64,000 nucleotides of DNA from Flavobacterium piscinae (GTDB lineage: Bacteria; Bacteroidota; Bacteroidia; Flavobacteriales; Flavobacteriaceae). Both the position numbers and the translations under genes were made by a program. Where the stretch lies: contig NZ_SBKQ01000004.1 in assembly GCF_004122145.1 (NCBI RefSeq), forward strand, positions 186,001-250,000. Reading direction: 5' to 3'. This document shows positions 63,159 to 64,000 of this stretch, piece by piece (position 1 is the stretch's first letter; each line of letters starts with the position of its first letter). The notes beneath the pieces were generated by a model. It was not told the origin of the DNA. It saw only the letters and a program-made list of their open reading frames with translations, and searched no databases.

Positions 63159-64000
63159 ATGAATTTACGAAATACCACACTTCTCGTTGTTCTGTTTTCT
63201 GCCTGCGTTACTTATGCTCAAGACTCAACGCTTGTAGACGTAAATACAGCTGCAGAACCAAAGTTATCCTATTTAGACTCCATTAAATCAACTTTTCAAA
63301 AACACGAAATTGCAGCTTGTGTGGATGAACGCTGGATGAATGAATTAAGCAATCAGGATTTGTACAGCGAAATGATTGCGGATATCGAAAACACCAACCT
63401 AGACGAGAAAGTGGAGTATGATTTATCAACTGAATTATTGAAAGAACGATTAAAAGCGTTAGATGCAAAATCTGCTTTTCATATTGAATACAATCCCGGT
63501 TTAGAGAATATTATCAAACATTATCTCAAAAACAGAAAAAGATCGTATGAGCGTTTGATGGCTTTGTCACAATATTATTTCCCCATTTTTGAAGAAGCTT
63601 TAGCAAAATACAATGTACCGTTAGAAATTAAATACTTAGCAGTCGTAGAATCAGCCTTAAACCCAAGAGCGGTATCCAGGGCAGGAGCAACCGGATTATG
63701 GCAGTTTATGTACGGAACCGGAAAACAATATAATCTTGATATTACAACTTTTACAGACGAACGAAGTGATTTATTGAAAGCTACGGATGCGGCTTGCCAA
63801 TACATGGTAAATATGTATAAAATCTTTGGCGATTGGGATTTAGTTCTGGCATCCTATAATGCAGGTCCCGGTAATGTTTCTAAAGCAATTCGTCGTTCCG
63901 GCGGAAAACAAAACTACTGGAATATCAGACCTTACTTGCCTAAAGAAACCCAAGGTTATGTTCCTGCTTTTTTAGCTACAATGTACGTGTTTGAATACCA
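63159..64000 (+). CDS. Lytic transglycosylase (MltD-like), partial
   Basis: The reading frame from the ATG at 63159 is open to the right edge (280 codons), so the C-terminus is missing. A signal peptide (LRNTTLLVVLFSACVTYAQ) leads to an N-terminal helical region. An SLT domain follows: KYLAVVESALNPRAVS with catalytic Glu164, AGATGLWQFM, ASYNAGPGNVSKAI and YLPKETQGYVPAFLATMY. This order matches MltD-type enzymes, which cleave glycan strands to 1,6-anhydromuropeptides; full-length relatives carry LysM domains beyond the visible part. It probably acts in the periplasm. Confidence 0.9.
   Translation, partial: MNLRNTTLLVVLFSACVTYAQDSTLVDVNTAAEPKLSYLDSIKSTFQKHEIAACVDERWMNELSNQDLYSEMIADIENTNLDEKVEYDLSTELLKERLKALDAKSAFHIEYNPGLENIIKHYLKNRKRSYERLMALSQYYFPIFEEALAKYNVPLEIKYLAVVESALNPRAVSRAGATGLWQFMYGTGKQYNLDITTFTDERSDLLKATDAACQYMVNMYKIFGDWDLVLASYNAGPGNVSKAIRRSGGKQNYWNIRPYLPKETQGYVPAFLATMYVFEY

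Overview
The window looks like chromosomal DNA of a Flavobacteriaceae bacterium, most likely Flavobacterium or a close relative. The DNA is AT-rich and start sites lack Shine-Dalgarno runs. Many genes are preceded by the Bacteroidetes -7 element TAnnTTTG. Type IX secretion (T9SS) and gliding genes are present: a SprB-type giant adhesin, PorP/SprF proteins and gliding-type C-terminal sorting domains. I see no phage, insertion sequence or CRISPR array; this is core chromosome with some accessory surface genes.

Region 1 (1-10130, all minus strand) is a tightly packed envelope/polysaccharide run. Read in the direction of transcription it holds an M23 peptidase, a GH3-type adenylating enzyme, an unnamed protein with nucleosidase-like motifs, a Wzz-like two-helix membrane protein, rfbA, rfbC and rfbD (dTDP-rhamnose; rfbB is absent here), a GtrB/DPM-like glycosyltransferase, a methyltransferase and a GT39-type membrane glycosyltransferase cut by the left edge. 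Region 2 (10.3-23.4 kb) is mixed housekeeping: tatA, tex, a DUF4143 ATPase behind two operator-like palindromes, a CDF metal exporter, rpiB, a YdeI-like protein, an orphan lycopene cyclase, RNase R, a DUF2807 protein, a LysE exporter and a secreted GldM-C-like protein. A 669-base gap at 17.9-18.57 kb has clustered DnaA-box-like motifs. tRNA-Cys and a degenerate copy of its 3' half follow at 23.4-23.6 kb.

Region 3 (23.8-41.4 kb, minus) is a sprC-sprD-sprB-sprF-like operon ending in folB. It encodes two T9SS-exported surface proteins, one of 3746 residues, with their PorP/SprF-type outer-membrane partners. Region 4 (41.7-64 kb) holds glnS, an SPFH protein, a PorT-like barrel, gltX, an AlkB-type hydroxylase, DUF4175-ybeY-mnmG-methyltransferase, a Skp/OmpH lipoprotein, a PIF1-like helicase, a DoxX protein, holB, a SprB-N/SprD-C hybrid protein, pgk and a lytic transglycosylase cut by the right edge.

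The most notable signals are: three ParB-binding (parS) sites around mnmG, one of them encoding the last residues of YbeY, which with the DnaA-box-like cluster suggest the window lies near the replication origin; the 621-residue protein joining the SprB N-terminal domain to the SprD C-terminal domain; a LytTR-like direct-repeat pair upstream of the spr operon; a dispersed intergenic repeat that has become coding sequence inside gltX; and the tRNA-Cys 3'-half duplication.
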